This document shows positions 8,292 through 15,739 of a stretch of 49,783 bases of DNA, in pieces. Source of the DNA: an uncultured bacterium. GTDB taxonomy: Bacteria > Bacillota > Clostridia > Oscillospirales > Ruminococcaceae. The translations under genes were made by a program, and so were the position numbers. The stretch's first letter is position 1. Every line of letters starts with the position of its first letter. The stretch is from positions 1 to 49,783 of the forward strand of contig CAJMLV010000020.1 of NCBI GenBank assembly GCA_905214345.1. Direction: 5' to 3'. Under the pieces are notes generated by a model. It searched no databases, had not been told where the DNA came from, and saw nothing but the letters and a program-made list of their open reading frames with translations.

Positions 8292-9782
8292 TCAGTCCTC
8301 GGCCCAGCCCCGGGCGCGCTCCACCGCCTTGTGCCATCCGGCATACAGGCGGGTGCGGTCGGCTTCGCTCATTTCGGGTTCATACAGCCGGTCCAGGGTC
8401 CACTGGCTGCGGATGTCGTCCAGGTCCCGCCACACGCCGGTGGCAAGGCCTGCCAGATAGGCAGCGCCCAGGGCGGTGGTCTCCCGGATCATGGGGCGGC
8501 GCAGGGTACGGCCGATGATGTCCGACTGGAACTGCATCAGGAAGTTGTTGGCCGAAGCCCCGCCGTCTACCCGCAGTTCCCGCAGGGGCAGCCCGGCGTC
8601 CTTCTCCATAGCCTGGAGCACGTCGGCGGTCTGGTAGGCGATGGATTCCAGCGCGGCGCGGATGATGTGGTTGCGCCCGGCACCCCGGGTCAGCCCCACC
8701 AGGGCACCCCGGGCATACATGTCCCAGTAGGGAGCGCCCAGGCCGGTGAAGGCCGGCACCAGATACACCCCGGCGCTGTCCGGGACCTTTTTGGCAAAAT
8801 ATTCGGTGTCCGAAGCTTCGGTGATGAGATGCAGCTCATCACGCAGCCACTGCACCACCGCGCCGCCCACAAAGACGCTGCCTTCCAGGGCGTACTGGAT
8901 GCGGCCGTTCACCCCCGAAGCGATGGTGGTGATCAGGCCGTTTTCGCTGCGGCGCAAAGTCTCGCCGGTGTTCATCAACAGGAAGCAGCCGGTGCCGTAG
9001 GTGTTCTTGGCTTCCCCCGCCTCAAAGCAGGTCTGGCCGAAGAGGGCGGCCTGCTGATCCCCCGCAATGCCCGCAATGGGGACCTCCACCCCCTGGATGT
9101 TCACATGGCCGTAGACCTCGCTGCAGGAGCAGACTTTGGGCAGCATGTTCATGGGGATACCCAGCCGGTCACAGATGGTCTTGTCCCAGCAGAGGTTTTC
9201 GATGTCGAAAAGCATGGTGCGGCTGGCGTTGGTGTAGTCGGTCACATGGGCCGCGCCATTGGTGAGCTTCCAGATCAGCCAGGTGTCCACCGTGCCGAAG
9301 AGCAGCCTGCCTTCCTCGGCCTGCTGCCGGGCGCCGGGAACGTTGTCCAGGATCCATTTGATCTTGGTGGCGGAAAAATAGGCGTCGATGAGCAGACCGG
9401 TACGCTCCCGCACATAGTCGGTGAAGGCGGCGTCCTGCTTCAGCTCCTCGCACAGGGCGGCGGTGCGGCGGCACTGCCACACGATGGCGTTGTACACCGG
9501 GCGGCCGGTTTCTTTGTCCCAGAGGATGGCGGTCTCCCGCTGGTTGGTGATGCCGATGCCTGCGATCTGGTGTACATCCACCCCGCTCTTGGCCAGCACT
9601 TCCATCAGAACGCCGTACTGGCTGGAATAGATCTCCATGGGGTCATGTTCCACCCAGCCGGGATGGGGATAATGCTGGGTGAATTCCTTCTGGGCCAGTT
9701 CCACAATGTTCTGGTTCCGGTCAAACAGGATGCAGCGGCTGCTGGTGGTACCCTGGTCCAGGGCGATCACATAGTTTTTCAT
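8292..9782 (-). CDS. glpK: Glycerol kinase
   Basis: FGGY-family kinase of 496 residues that phosphorylates glycerol to glycerol 3-phosphate. Visible: N-terminal ATPase-fold motif DQGTTSSR (9-16), glycerol-site segment NQRETAILWDKETG, WVEHDP, and the C-terminal DGGASANNFLMQFQSDI. Length is normal for the family. The loop where Gram-positive kinases carry the PTS-phosphorylated HFYG histidine, and where E. coli binds fructose 1,6-bisphosphate, reads YGHVNIQGVEVPIAG (about 218-232). It has neither motif, so activity is probably controlled at expression level. It follows glpP by 23 bases and is cotranscribed with it. Confidence 0.97.
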   Translation of the reverse strand: MKNYVIALDQGTTSSRCILFDRNQNIVELAQKEFTQHYPHPGWVEHDPMEIYSSQYGVLMEVLAKSGVDVHQIAGIGITNQRETAILWDKETGRPVYNAIVWQCRRTAALCEELKQDAAFTDYVRERTGLLIDAYFSATKIKWILDNVPGARQQAEEGRLLFGTVDTWLIWKLTNGAAHVTDYTNASRTMLFDIENLCWDKTICDRLGIPMNMLPKVCSCSEVYGHVNIQGVEVPIAGIAGDQQAALFGQTCFEAGEAKNTYGTGCFLLMNTGETLRRSENGLITTIASGVNGRIQYALEGSVFVGGAVVQWLRDELHLITEASDTEYFAKKVPDSAGVYLVPAFTGLGAPYWDMYARGALVGLTRGAGRNHIIRAALESIAYQTADVLQAMEKDAGLPLRELRVDGGASANNFLMQFQSDIIGRTLRRPMIRETTALGAAYLAGLATGVWRDLDDIRSQWTLDRLYEPEMSEADRTRLYAGWHKAVERARGWAED

Positions 9783-9805
9783 GGCGGGTCCTCCCGTTTT
9801 TTCTG

Positions 9806-10378
9806 TTACATCTCCCAGACCGAAGGGCTGGAGGTGGAGACCGCCGCCGCGCCGGCGCGGATGGCGGCCATGACTTCGTCTTTATACTTGACCAGCCCCC
9901 CTGCAATGATGGGGGTGAGGGTCTTTTGTGCCAGTTCTCCGATGACCCGGGGCATGATGCCGGGCAAAATCTCGATAAAATCCGGTTTGCCCACATTCAG
10001 CTGGGCAGGCAGGTTGTCCAGGGACAAAGAATCCAGAATGAACGCCCGCTGTACCGTCAAAAGGCCCAGATGCCGGGCCCGGCGGATGAGGGCGGGCCGG
10101 GTGGAAATGATGCCGTCCGGGCTGCACAGGCTTTGCAAAGCGTCCACCGCCACTTCCCGGGAGGCCAGACCCTCCACCAGATCGATATGTACAATGGCCA
10201 GTTTGCCGCAGCGGCGGACCTTTTCCACCAGCGACGACACACTCACGATGGTGCCGAACAGGAGGAACACCACCTCGCACTCACTATGCAGTGCCTGTTC
10301 CAGCCCGGCTTCGTCTTTCACGGCGGCAATCACCGGGCAGTCCAGCAGCCGGCCGCGTTTTTCTTCCAGGGTATCCAT
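9806..10378 (-). CDS. glpP: Glycerol-3-phosphate-responsive antiterminator GlpP
   Basis: RNA-binding antiterminator of 190 residues with the GlpP (glycerol-3-P antiterminator) TIM-barrel-like fold. Diagnostic stretches are CPVIAAVKDEAGL, VVFLLFGTIVSVSSLVEKV, IVHIDLVEGL, GIISTRPALI, DFIEILPGIMP and TPIIAGGLVK. In Bacillus, GlpP with glycerol 3-phosphate opens terminators in glp leaders. Here both its own leader and the divergent glpA leader contain terminator hairpins, which fits that role. The ATG is chosen from a GGGAGG box 7 bases upstream; the longer open frame to 10585 runs through the leader terminator and is rejected. Confidence 0.96.
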   Translation of the reverse strand: MDTLEEKRGRLLDCPVIAAVKDEAGLEQALHSECEVVFLLFGTIVSVSSLVEKVRRCGKLAIVHIDLVEGLASREVAVDALQSLCSPDGIISTRPALIRRARHLGLLTVQRAFILDSLSLDNLPAQLNVGKPDFIEILPGIMPRVIGELAQKTLTPIIAGGLVKYKDEVMAAIRAGAAAVSTSSPSVWEM

Positions 10379-10414
10379 GCAAAACTCCCTCCCGTCCCAA
10401 AGGGGCGGTCCAAT

Positions 10415-10447
10415 AAAAAAGCGGGACGTACCTTCGTCCGTCCCACT
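10415..10447 (-). terminator. Leader terminator of glpP-glpK (GlpP target)
   Basis: On the minus strand AGTGGGACG (10439-10447) pairs with CGTCCCGCT (10420-10428), nine pairs with one U-G wobble, followed by U6 (10415-10420). It lies between the promoter and the glpP start and would stop transcription unless opened. CAGAGTA sits a few bases upstream, the same word found at the foot of the glpA-leader hairpin. Confidence 0.8.
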
Positions 10448-10468
10448 CCCTACTCTGTGAACAAATTC

Positions 10469-10497
10469 ATTATGGCAGGTTTGCCGGAAAAAGTAAA
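10469..10497 (-). promoter_or_regulatory. glpP-glpK promoter
   Basis: Minus-strand -35 TTTACT (10492-10497), 17-base spacer, -10 CATAAT (10469-10474). The transcript would begin near 10462 with about 85 untranslated bases, beginning around the CAGAGTA word. Confidence 0.7.
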
Positions 10498-10578
10498 GCG
10501 GTCGCCATAAAAATGGCTGTTCTGCCAAAAAGAAGGGGCGCCCTTTTGTAAGGAACTGCCAATTCGCCGCCGCCGCCC

Positions 10579-10608
10579 TTGACACACCCCGGCGGCGGGT
10601 GATACAGT
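10579..10608 (+). promoter_or_regulatory. glpA operon promoter
   Basis: Perfect -35 TTGACA (10579-10584), 18-base spacer, -10 TACAGT (10603-10608). The transcript starts near 10615 with a leader of about 100 bases before the glpA-like start. Confidence 0.8.
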
Positions 10609-10636
10609 AAAAACATCCAGGAGACTGCTTGTGATC

Positions 10637-10689
10637 AGAGTAAAGCAGATACCGGCCCAGGGGCGCGGTGTTTGCTTTGCTCTTTTTTT
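10637..10689 (+). terminator. Leader terminator of the glpA operon (GlpP target)
   Basis: AGAGTAAAGCA (10637-10647) pairs with TGCTTTGCTCT (10673-10683), eleven pairs including one U-G, followed by a run of seven T (10683-10689). An inner ACCG/CGGT stem extends the hairpin. It is a strong intrinsic terminator placed 25 bases before a gene start, as expected for an antitermination-controlled leader. Confidence 0.88.
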
Positions 10690-10714
10690 GTAAGCAAAAA
10701 CGGGAGGCTTATAT

Positions 10715-12163
10715 ATGTATGACGTCATCATCATTGGCTGCGGCGTGATCGGTGCGGCAGCGGCCCGCCGTCTGGCCCGGTGCAGGCTGAAGGCGGCGGT
10801 GCTGGAAGCCCAGAACGATGTGGCCAACGGCACCACCAAGGCCAACAGCGCCATCATTCATGCCGGGTATGACCCCGAACCAGGCACCCTCATGGCCCGG
10901 CTGAATGTGGAAGGCAACCGCCAGATGGGCGACTTGTGCGAGGAGCTGGATGTGCCTTTCAAACGCACCGGCTCCCTGGTGCTGGCTTTCAGCCCCGACC
11001 AGCAGCCCAAGCTGGAAGAACTTTACCGCCGCGGCACCGCCAACGGGGTGCCCGGTCTGCAGCTGCTTTCCGGTGAGGAAGCCCGGCAGCTGGAACCCGA
11101 TCTGTCCGCTGAGGTGACGGGGGCGCTGCTGGCACCCTCCGCAGGTATCGTGGACCCCTGGGGCCTGGCCCTGGCGCTCATCGAAAACGCCGTCACCAAC
11201 GGGGTGGAACTGCACCGCAGCTGCCCCGTCACCGCTGTGCGGGAAGAAAACGGCGTCTTTGTGCTCACCACCCCCAAGGGCGAGTTCACCGCCCGGTATG
11301 TCATCAACGCGGCGGGTGTGGACGCCGACAAGGTCCGCGCCCTGCTGGAGACCCCGGACTTTGAGACCAAACCCAGCCGCGGGGAATATTACCTGCTGGA
11401 CAAGACCGAAGGCAAGCGGGTGAGCCGGGTCATCTTCCAGTGCCCCGGCCCCGAGGGCAAGGGCGTGCTGGTGGCCCCCACTGTCCACGGCAACCTGCTG
11501 GCCGGGCCCAACGCCGAACCGGTGGAGGACCGCCGGGACCTGGGCACCACCGCCGACGCGCTGGACTTTGTCCGCCGCCGTGCCATGCAGAGCGTGCCGG
11601 GGCTGGACCTGCGGCAGAACATCCGCAACTTCAGCGGCATCCGCGCCAACACAGGGCGGGGAGATTTCGTCATTGAGGCGAGTGAGGCCCATCCCCATTG
11701 GCTGGACCTGGCGGGCATCTGCTCTCCGGGTCTGAGCAGCGCCCCGGCCATCGCCGACTACGCCGCCGAACTGCTGGAAAAAGCAGGTCTGACAATGGAA
11801 GAAAAGCCCGACTTTGACCCCCGCCGTCCCGCCGTGCCACGCTTCCGGGAACTGAACCCGGAACAGCGGGCGGAACTCATCCAGAAAGACCCCCGTTTCG
11901 GCAGGGTCATCTGCCGGTGCGAGACGGTCACCGAAGGGGAGATCGTAGCGGCGCTGCACAGCCCGGTGCCCGCCTGCAGCATCAACGGCATCAAGCGCCG
12001 GTGCAATGCGGGCATGGGCCGGTGCCAGGGCGGCTTCTGCGGGCCCCGCGTGCAGGAGATCATCGCCCGGGAACTGGGCGTGCCCATGACCGACGTGCTC
12101 ATGGATCAGGACGGCACCTGGGTGCTGGCCTGTGAGACCAAGACCGGAAAGGAGGCCCACTGA
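10715..12163 (+). CDS. glpA: Glycerol-3-phosphate dehydrogenase, FAD subunit (GlpA-like)
   Basis: FAD-dependent oxidoreductase of 482 residues in the DAO fold. It starts with the dinucleotide motif VIIIGCGVIGAAAARRLA, followed by NGTTKANSAIIHAGYDPEPG, typical of GlpA/GlpD-like enzymes that oxidise glycerol 3-phosphate to dihydroxyacetone phosphate. The C-terminus has a BFD-like [2Fe-2S] domain with CRCETVTEGEIVAAL and RCNAGMGRCQGGFCG (about 408-450). Its leader carries a GlpP-type terminator, and glpK-glpP are divergent, which supports the substrate. Two bases separate it from the next oxidoreductase. A GGGAGG box precedes the start. Confidence 0.9.
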   Translation: MYDVIIIGCGVIGAAAARRLARCRLKAAVLEAQNDVANGTTKANSAIIHAGYDPEPGTLMARLNVEGNRQMGDLCEELDVPFKRTGSLVLAFSPDQQPKLEELYRRGTANGVPGLQLLSGEEARQLEPDLSAEVTGALLAPSAGIVDPWGLALALIENAVTNGVELHRSCPVTAVREENGVFVLTTPKGEFTARYVINAAGVDADKVRALLETPDFETKPSRGEYYLLDKTEGKRVSRVIFQCPGPEGKGVLVAPTVHGNLLAGPNAEPVEDRRDLGTTADALDFVRRRAMQSVPGLDLRQNIRNFSGIRANTGRGDFVIEASEAHPHWLDLAGICSPGLSSAPAIADYAAELLEKAGLTMEEKPDFDPRRPAVPRFRELNPEQRAELIQKDPRFGRVICRCETVTEGEIVAALHSPVPACSINGIKRRCNAGMGRCQGGFCGPRVQEIIARELGVPMTDVLMDQDGTWVLACETKTGKEAH

Positions 12164-12165
12164 CC

Positions 12166-13464
12166 ATGGAAAAACTCTATGAACTTATCGTCGTCGGCGG
12201 CGGCCCTGCCGGTCTGGCGGCGGCCTGCCAGGCATGGGAAAAAGGCCTGCGCCGCATCCTGATCCTGGAACGGGACTCCGAACTGGGGGGCATCCTGAAC
12301 CAGTGCATCCACAGCGGGTTCGGGCTGCAGCGCTTCCGGGAGGAACTCACCGGCCCCGAATACGCCGGGCGTTTCATTGAAATGCTGGCGGATACCGGGG
12401 TGGAGACCCGCCTGGACACCATGGTGCTGCAGATCGTTCCCGGCGAGAAGGGCGCGCCCCATCAGGTGCATGCCGTCAGCGCCAAGGAAGGCTATCAGGT
12501 GCTGGAGACCCAGGCCGTGGTGCTGGCCATGGGCTGCCGGGAACGCACCCGGGGGGCTATCTCCATCCCCGGCGAACGGCCTTCCGGCATCTTCACCGCG
12601 GGCGCGGCCCAGCGGTATCTGAACATCGAAGGCTATATGGTAGGCCGCCGGGTGCTCATCCTGGGTTCCGGCGACATCGGGCTCATCATGGCCCGGCGCA
12701 TGACCCTGGAAGGGGCCAAGGTGCTGGCCTGTGTAGAGCTGATGCCCTATTCCGGGGGACTCATGCGCAACATCGTCCAGTGCCTGGAGGACTTCGACAT
12801 TCCGCTGTATCTCAGCCATACCATCACCGACATCAAGGGCCACGACCGTGTGGAACAGGTCACGGTGAGCAAGGTTGGCCCCGACCGCCGTCCCATCCCC
12901 GGCACCGAGATGGTCTTTGACTGCGACACCGTGCTGCTCAGCGTGGGTCTGATACCCGAAAATGAGCTGACCCGTGCCGCCGGGGCGGACATGGACCGCC
13001 GCACCAACGGCGCCCGGGTGTACGAGAATATGGAAACCAGCATCCCCGGCATCTTTGCCTGCGGCAACGTGGTCCATGTGCATGACCTGGTGGATTATGT
13101 TTCCGCCGAGAGTGAACGCGCCGGTGCCGCGGCGGCTGCCTATGTGCAGGGCAAGCGGGCCGAGGAAAACGCCCGTACCGTGGAACTGAAAAACGGGGAT
13201 GGCGTCAGCTACACCGTGCCCCAGACCATCCGTGCCGACGAAGTCGGCAAGATGGTGGATGTATTCTTCCGGGTAAACCGGGTCACCGGCCCCGCCGCCA
13301 TTGCGGTGCGGGACGGCGAAGGAAAGTCCCTCACCGGGTTCCGCCGCGCCCATCTGGCCCCAGGCGAGATGGAGCACATCCTGCTGCCCGGGGATCTGGT
13401 GCGGCAGGCTGCCGGGCCCATCACCATCGCCATTGAAGAGGACAAAGGGGGTGCCGCACAATGA
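12166..13464 (+). CDS. FAD/NAD(P)-binding oxidoreductase partner of GlpA
   Basis: Flavoprotein of 432 residues with two dinucleotide-binding motifs: VVGGGPAGLAAACQAWEKG near residue 8 (FAD) and LILGSGDIGLIMARRM near residue 162 (NAD(P)H). A third signature, GIFACGNVVHVHDLVDYV (about 296-313), closes the FAD site. It belongs to the pyridine-nucleotide disulphide-oxidoreductase-like group that occurs with GlpA-like and DUF1667 proteins in Firmicutes. It probably passes electrons from the GlpA flavin and iron-sulphur centre to NAD(P) or another soluble carrier, in place of membrane GlpB/GlpC. That electron path is inferred from neighbours. Confidence 0.85.
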   Translation: MEKLYELIVVGGGPAGLAAACQAWEKGLRRILILERDSELGGILNQCIHSGFGLQRFREELTGPEYAGRFIEMLADTGVETRLDTMVLQIVPGEKGAPHQVHAVSAKEGYQVLETQAVVLAMGCRERTRGAISIPGERPSGIFTAGAAQRYLNIEGYMVGRRVLILGSGDIGLIMARRMTLEGAKVLACVELMPYSGGLMRNIVQCLEDFDIPLYLSHTITDIKGHDRVEQVTVSKVGPDRRPIPGTEMVFDCDTVLLSVGLIPENELTRAAGADMDRRTNGARVYENMETSIPGIFACGNVVHVHDLVDYVSAESERAGAAAAAYVQGKRAEENARTVELKNGDGVSYTVPQTIRADEVGKMVDVFFRVNRVTGPAAIAVRDGEGKSLTGFRRAHLAPGEMEHILLPGDLVRQAAGPITIAIEEDKGGAAQ

Positions 13465-13814
13465 AAGAACTGGTTTGCATCGTCTGCCCCCGAGGCTGCC
13501 GCCTGCAGGTAGATGAAGAAAACGGCTATGCCGTCACCGGAAACAGCTGCCCCCGTGGGGCCGAGTACGGCAAAAATGAGCTGAAGAACCCCACCCGGGT
13601 GCTGACCACCACCGTACGGGTCACCGGCGGGGTGCATTGCCGCCTGCCGGTCAAGACCAGCACCGCCATTCCCAAAGGGATGCTGTTCCGGGCCATGGAA
13701 GAGGCCAATGCAGTCTGCGTGCAGGCGCCGGTGCAGCCCGGGCAGGTCATCATCGAAAACCTGCTGGGCACCGGGGCGGACCTTGTCGCCGGGCGGGGGA
13801 TTGAGAAGGGGTGA
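13461..13814 (+). CDS. DUF1667 protein, third glp subunit
   Basis: Small protein of 117 residues of the DUF1667 family. The N-terminus has CIVCPRGC and later NSCPRGAEYG, giving four cysteines in a pattern suited to a metal or iron-sulphur centre. PVKTSTAIPKGMLFRAM is a family hallmark. It overlaps the preceding flavoprotein by four bases (ATGA) and ends the operon. In this family it accompanies the two flavoproteins and is thought to be an electron-transfer component; its exact role is not established. Confidence 0.9.
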   Translation: MKELVCIVCPRGCRLQVDEENGYAVTGNSCPRGAEYGKNELKNPTRVLTTTVRVTGGVHCRLPVKTSTAIPKGMLFRAMEEANAVCVQAPVQPGQVIIENLLGTGADLVAGRGIEKG

Positions 13815-14070
13815 GACCCTCCCTTAAAGCCTCCCCTGTGCAAGGGGAGGTGCCGCGCAGCGGTGGTGGGGGTGGTTTACCGTGCCATTTCTTGGTAAGC
13901 GGCTGCCTGCCGTTGAGTTGTTCCTTTTTGGCGTCAAAAAGGAACCGAAAAAACGCCACCGTTCCGATGCGGTGGACGCCGGCTGGGGCCGGTGAGCAAG
14001 GAATGGATTTAAATGCCTTGCGGGAAAGATTCTCCTTACACAGGGGTGTCGGCCTCTGACACAACAAACA
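13815..14070. repeat. Intergenic hairpin cluster, repeat-like
   Basis: Non-coding stretch after the glp operon made of several unrelated palindromes: CCTCCCCT with a GTGCA loop (13830-13850), CCGC/GCGG (13853-13863), and GTTCCTTTTTG paired with CAAAAAGGAAC (13920-13945). A CCACCG/CGGTGG stem follows near 13960-13980. Such stacked hairpins look like the small palindromic intergenic repeats common in gut Clostridia. A related TTCCTTTT-type hairpin occurs at 40538-40561. No gene is supported here. Confidence 0.55.
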
Positions 14071-14109
14071 AAAAACCTCCGGTTCCTTTTCGGGAACCGG
14101 AGGTTTTTT
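14071..14109. terminator. Bidirectional terminator before gdhA end
   Basis: Perfect 11-base stem CCTCCGGTTCC (14076-14086) with 14093-14103, A5 before and T6 after. It can end both the glp side and the convergent gdhA transcript. Confidence 0.93.
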
Positions 14110-14134
14110 ATCTTGTTACGGAGTGCTCGTCAGA

Positions 14135-15481
14135 TCAGACGATGCCCTGCATCAGCATGGCGTCGGCCACCTTGGTGAAGCCGGCGATGTTGGCACCTGC
14201 CACCAGGTTGCCCTTCATGCCGTAGGTCTCGGCAGCGTTGGCAGCGTTGGCGTAGATGTTCTTCATGATGTTCTTCAGGCGCTCGTCCACTTCGTCGAAG
14301 GTCCAGGACAGACGCAGGGAGTTCTGGCTCATCTCCAGGCCGGAGGTGGCCACGCCGCCCGCGTTGGAAGCCTTGGCCGGGGCGAACAGGATGCCGTTGG
14401 CCTGCAGGTAAGCCACAGCGTCCGGGGTGGAAGGCATGTTGGCGCCTTCGGCCACAGCGTAGCAGCCGTTGGCCACCAGGGCCTTGGCGCCTTCCAGCGG
14501 CAGCTCGTTCTGGGTGGCGCAGGGCAGGGCGATGTCGCAGGCGACAGTCCAGATGCCCTGGCTGCCTTCCACGTACTTGGCGCCGGGCACATAGTCCAGA
14601 TAGGTCTTGATGCGGGCGCGCTTGACTTCCTTGATCTCCTTGATGACCTTGTAGTCAATGCCGTTCTCGTCCACGATGTAGCCGTTGGAGTCGCTCATGG
14701 CGATGACCTTGCCGCCCAGCTCGGTGGCCTTCTGGTTGGCGTAGATAGCCACATTGCCGGAACCGGAGATGACCACCTTGGCGCCGTCGAAGCTCTTGCC
14801 GTTGGCCTTGAGCATCTCGTCGGCGAAGTAGCACAGGCCGTAGCCGGTGGCTTCGGTGCGCACCAGGCTGCCGCCGAAGGTCAGGCCCTTGCCGGTCAGA
14901 ACGCCGGTGAACTCGTTGCGCAGACGCTTGTACTGGCCGAACATGTAGCCCACTTCGCGGCCGCCCACGCCGATATCGCCGGCGGGCACGTCGGTGTCGG
15001 GGCCGATGTGACGGAACAGCTCGGTCATGAAGCTCTGGCAGAAACGCATGACCTCGGCGTCGCTCTTGCCGTGGGGGTCAAAGTCGCTGCCGCCCTTGCC
15101 GCCGCCCATGGGCAGGCCGGTCAGGCTGTTCTTGAAGATCTGCTCGAAGCCCAGGAACTTGATGATGGACAGGTTCACGCTGGGATGGAAACGCAGACCG
15201 CCCTTGTAGGGGCCGATGGCAGAGTTGAACTGAACGCGGTAACCGCGGTTCACCTGCACCTTGCCGTTGTCATCCACCCAGGGCACGCGGAACATGACCA
15301 CGCGCTCAGGCTCGACCAGGCGCTCGATCAGGCCGTTCTTTTCCAGTTCGGGGCGGGCTTCGATGACCGGCTCCAGAGATTCGAGAACTTCATCCACGGC
15401 CTGCAGGAATTCTTTCTGCTCGGCGTTGCGCTGGGCAAGGCCCGCGTAGACGTTGGCCAGATAGGCATTTTTGATGGACAT
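14135..15481 (-). CDS. gdhA: NADP-specific glutamate dehydrogenase
   Basis: Hexameric-type glutamate dehydrogenase of 448 residues (E. coli GdhA has 447) that aminates 2-oxoglutarate. Signature segments: YKGGLRFHPSVNLSIIKFLG, LPMGGGKGGSDFDP with the catalytic-region lysines, DVPAGDIGVGGREVGYMFG, and the nucleotide motif VISGSGNVAIYANQKA. The start MSIKNAYLANVY has an AAAGGAG box 8 bases upstream; the longer frame to 15658 runs through the promoter and is rejected. It is a single gene with its own promoter and terminator, as expected for the main ammonium-assimilating enzyme. Confidence 0.97.
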   Translation of the reverse strand: MSIKNAYLANVYAGLAQRNAEQKEFLQAVDEVLESLEPVIEARPELEKNGLIERLVEPERVVMFRVPWVDDNGKVQVNRGYRVQFNSAIGPYKGGLRFHPSVNLSIIKFLGFEQIFKNSLTGLPMGGGKGGSDFDPHGKSDAEVMRFCQSFMTELFRHIGPDTDVPAGDIGVGGREVGYMFGQYKRLRNEFTGVLTGKGLTFGGSLVRTEATGYGLCYFADEMLKANGKSFDGAKVVISGSGNVAIYANQKATELGGKVIAMSDSNGYIVDENGIDYKVIKEIKEVKRARIKTYLDYVPGAKYVEGSQGIWTVACDIALPCATQNELPLEGAKALVANGCYAVAEGANMPSTPDAVAYLQANGILFAPAKASNAGGVATSGLEMSQNSLRLSWTFDEVDERLKNIMKNIYANAANAAETYGMKGNLVAGANIAGFTKVADAMLMQGIV

Positions 15482-15521
15482 GGCTAACACTCCTTTATAT
15501 AGTTTTCTTTCACCGTTTTTT

Positions 15522-15550
15522 ATGTTAGCACGTTTGAAGGGGTTTGACAA
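15522..15550 (-). promoter_or_regulatory. gdhA promoter
   Basis: Minus-strand -35 TTGTCA (15545-15550), 17-base spacer, -10 TAACAT (15522-15527), about 40 bases before the gdhA start. Confidence 0.7.
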
Positions 15551-15666
15551 GGTTTTTGCGAAACTTTTGTTGCCGATGCGGGGCCATGTGTATGTGAATG
15601 GAATACATAATATACATATCTTGTAAATTTTCACAAAATATCTATCCTTTATGTACATATGTGATG

Positions 15667-15699
15667 TATAATGGACAAAAAGCCGGCCGGAGGGCCGGC
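15667..15699 (+). promoter_or_regulatory. GH3 promoter and leader hairpin
   Basis: A perfect TATAAT at 15667-15672 without a good -35 box is followed, within the first transcribed bases, by a perfect GC hairpin (GCCGGCC 15682-15688 with 15693-15699, GGAG loop). A CTGCATTTTTCTC run comes after it. It could be an attenuator or simply protect the 5' end. Confidence 0.5.
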
Positions 15700-15739
15700 C
15701 ACTGCATTTTTCTCTGATTTTTCAAGGAGGAAATATCCT

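Noticed and set aside
8280..10460. A 726-codon open frame on the plus strand
   Set aside because: It lies opposite glpK and glpP, has low-complexity His/Gly/Val-rich sequence, no binding site, and is a by-product of high third-position GC.
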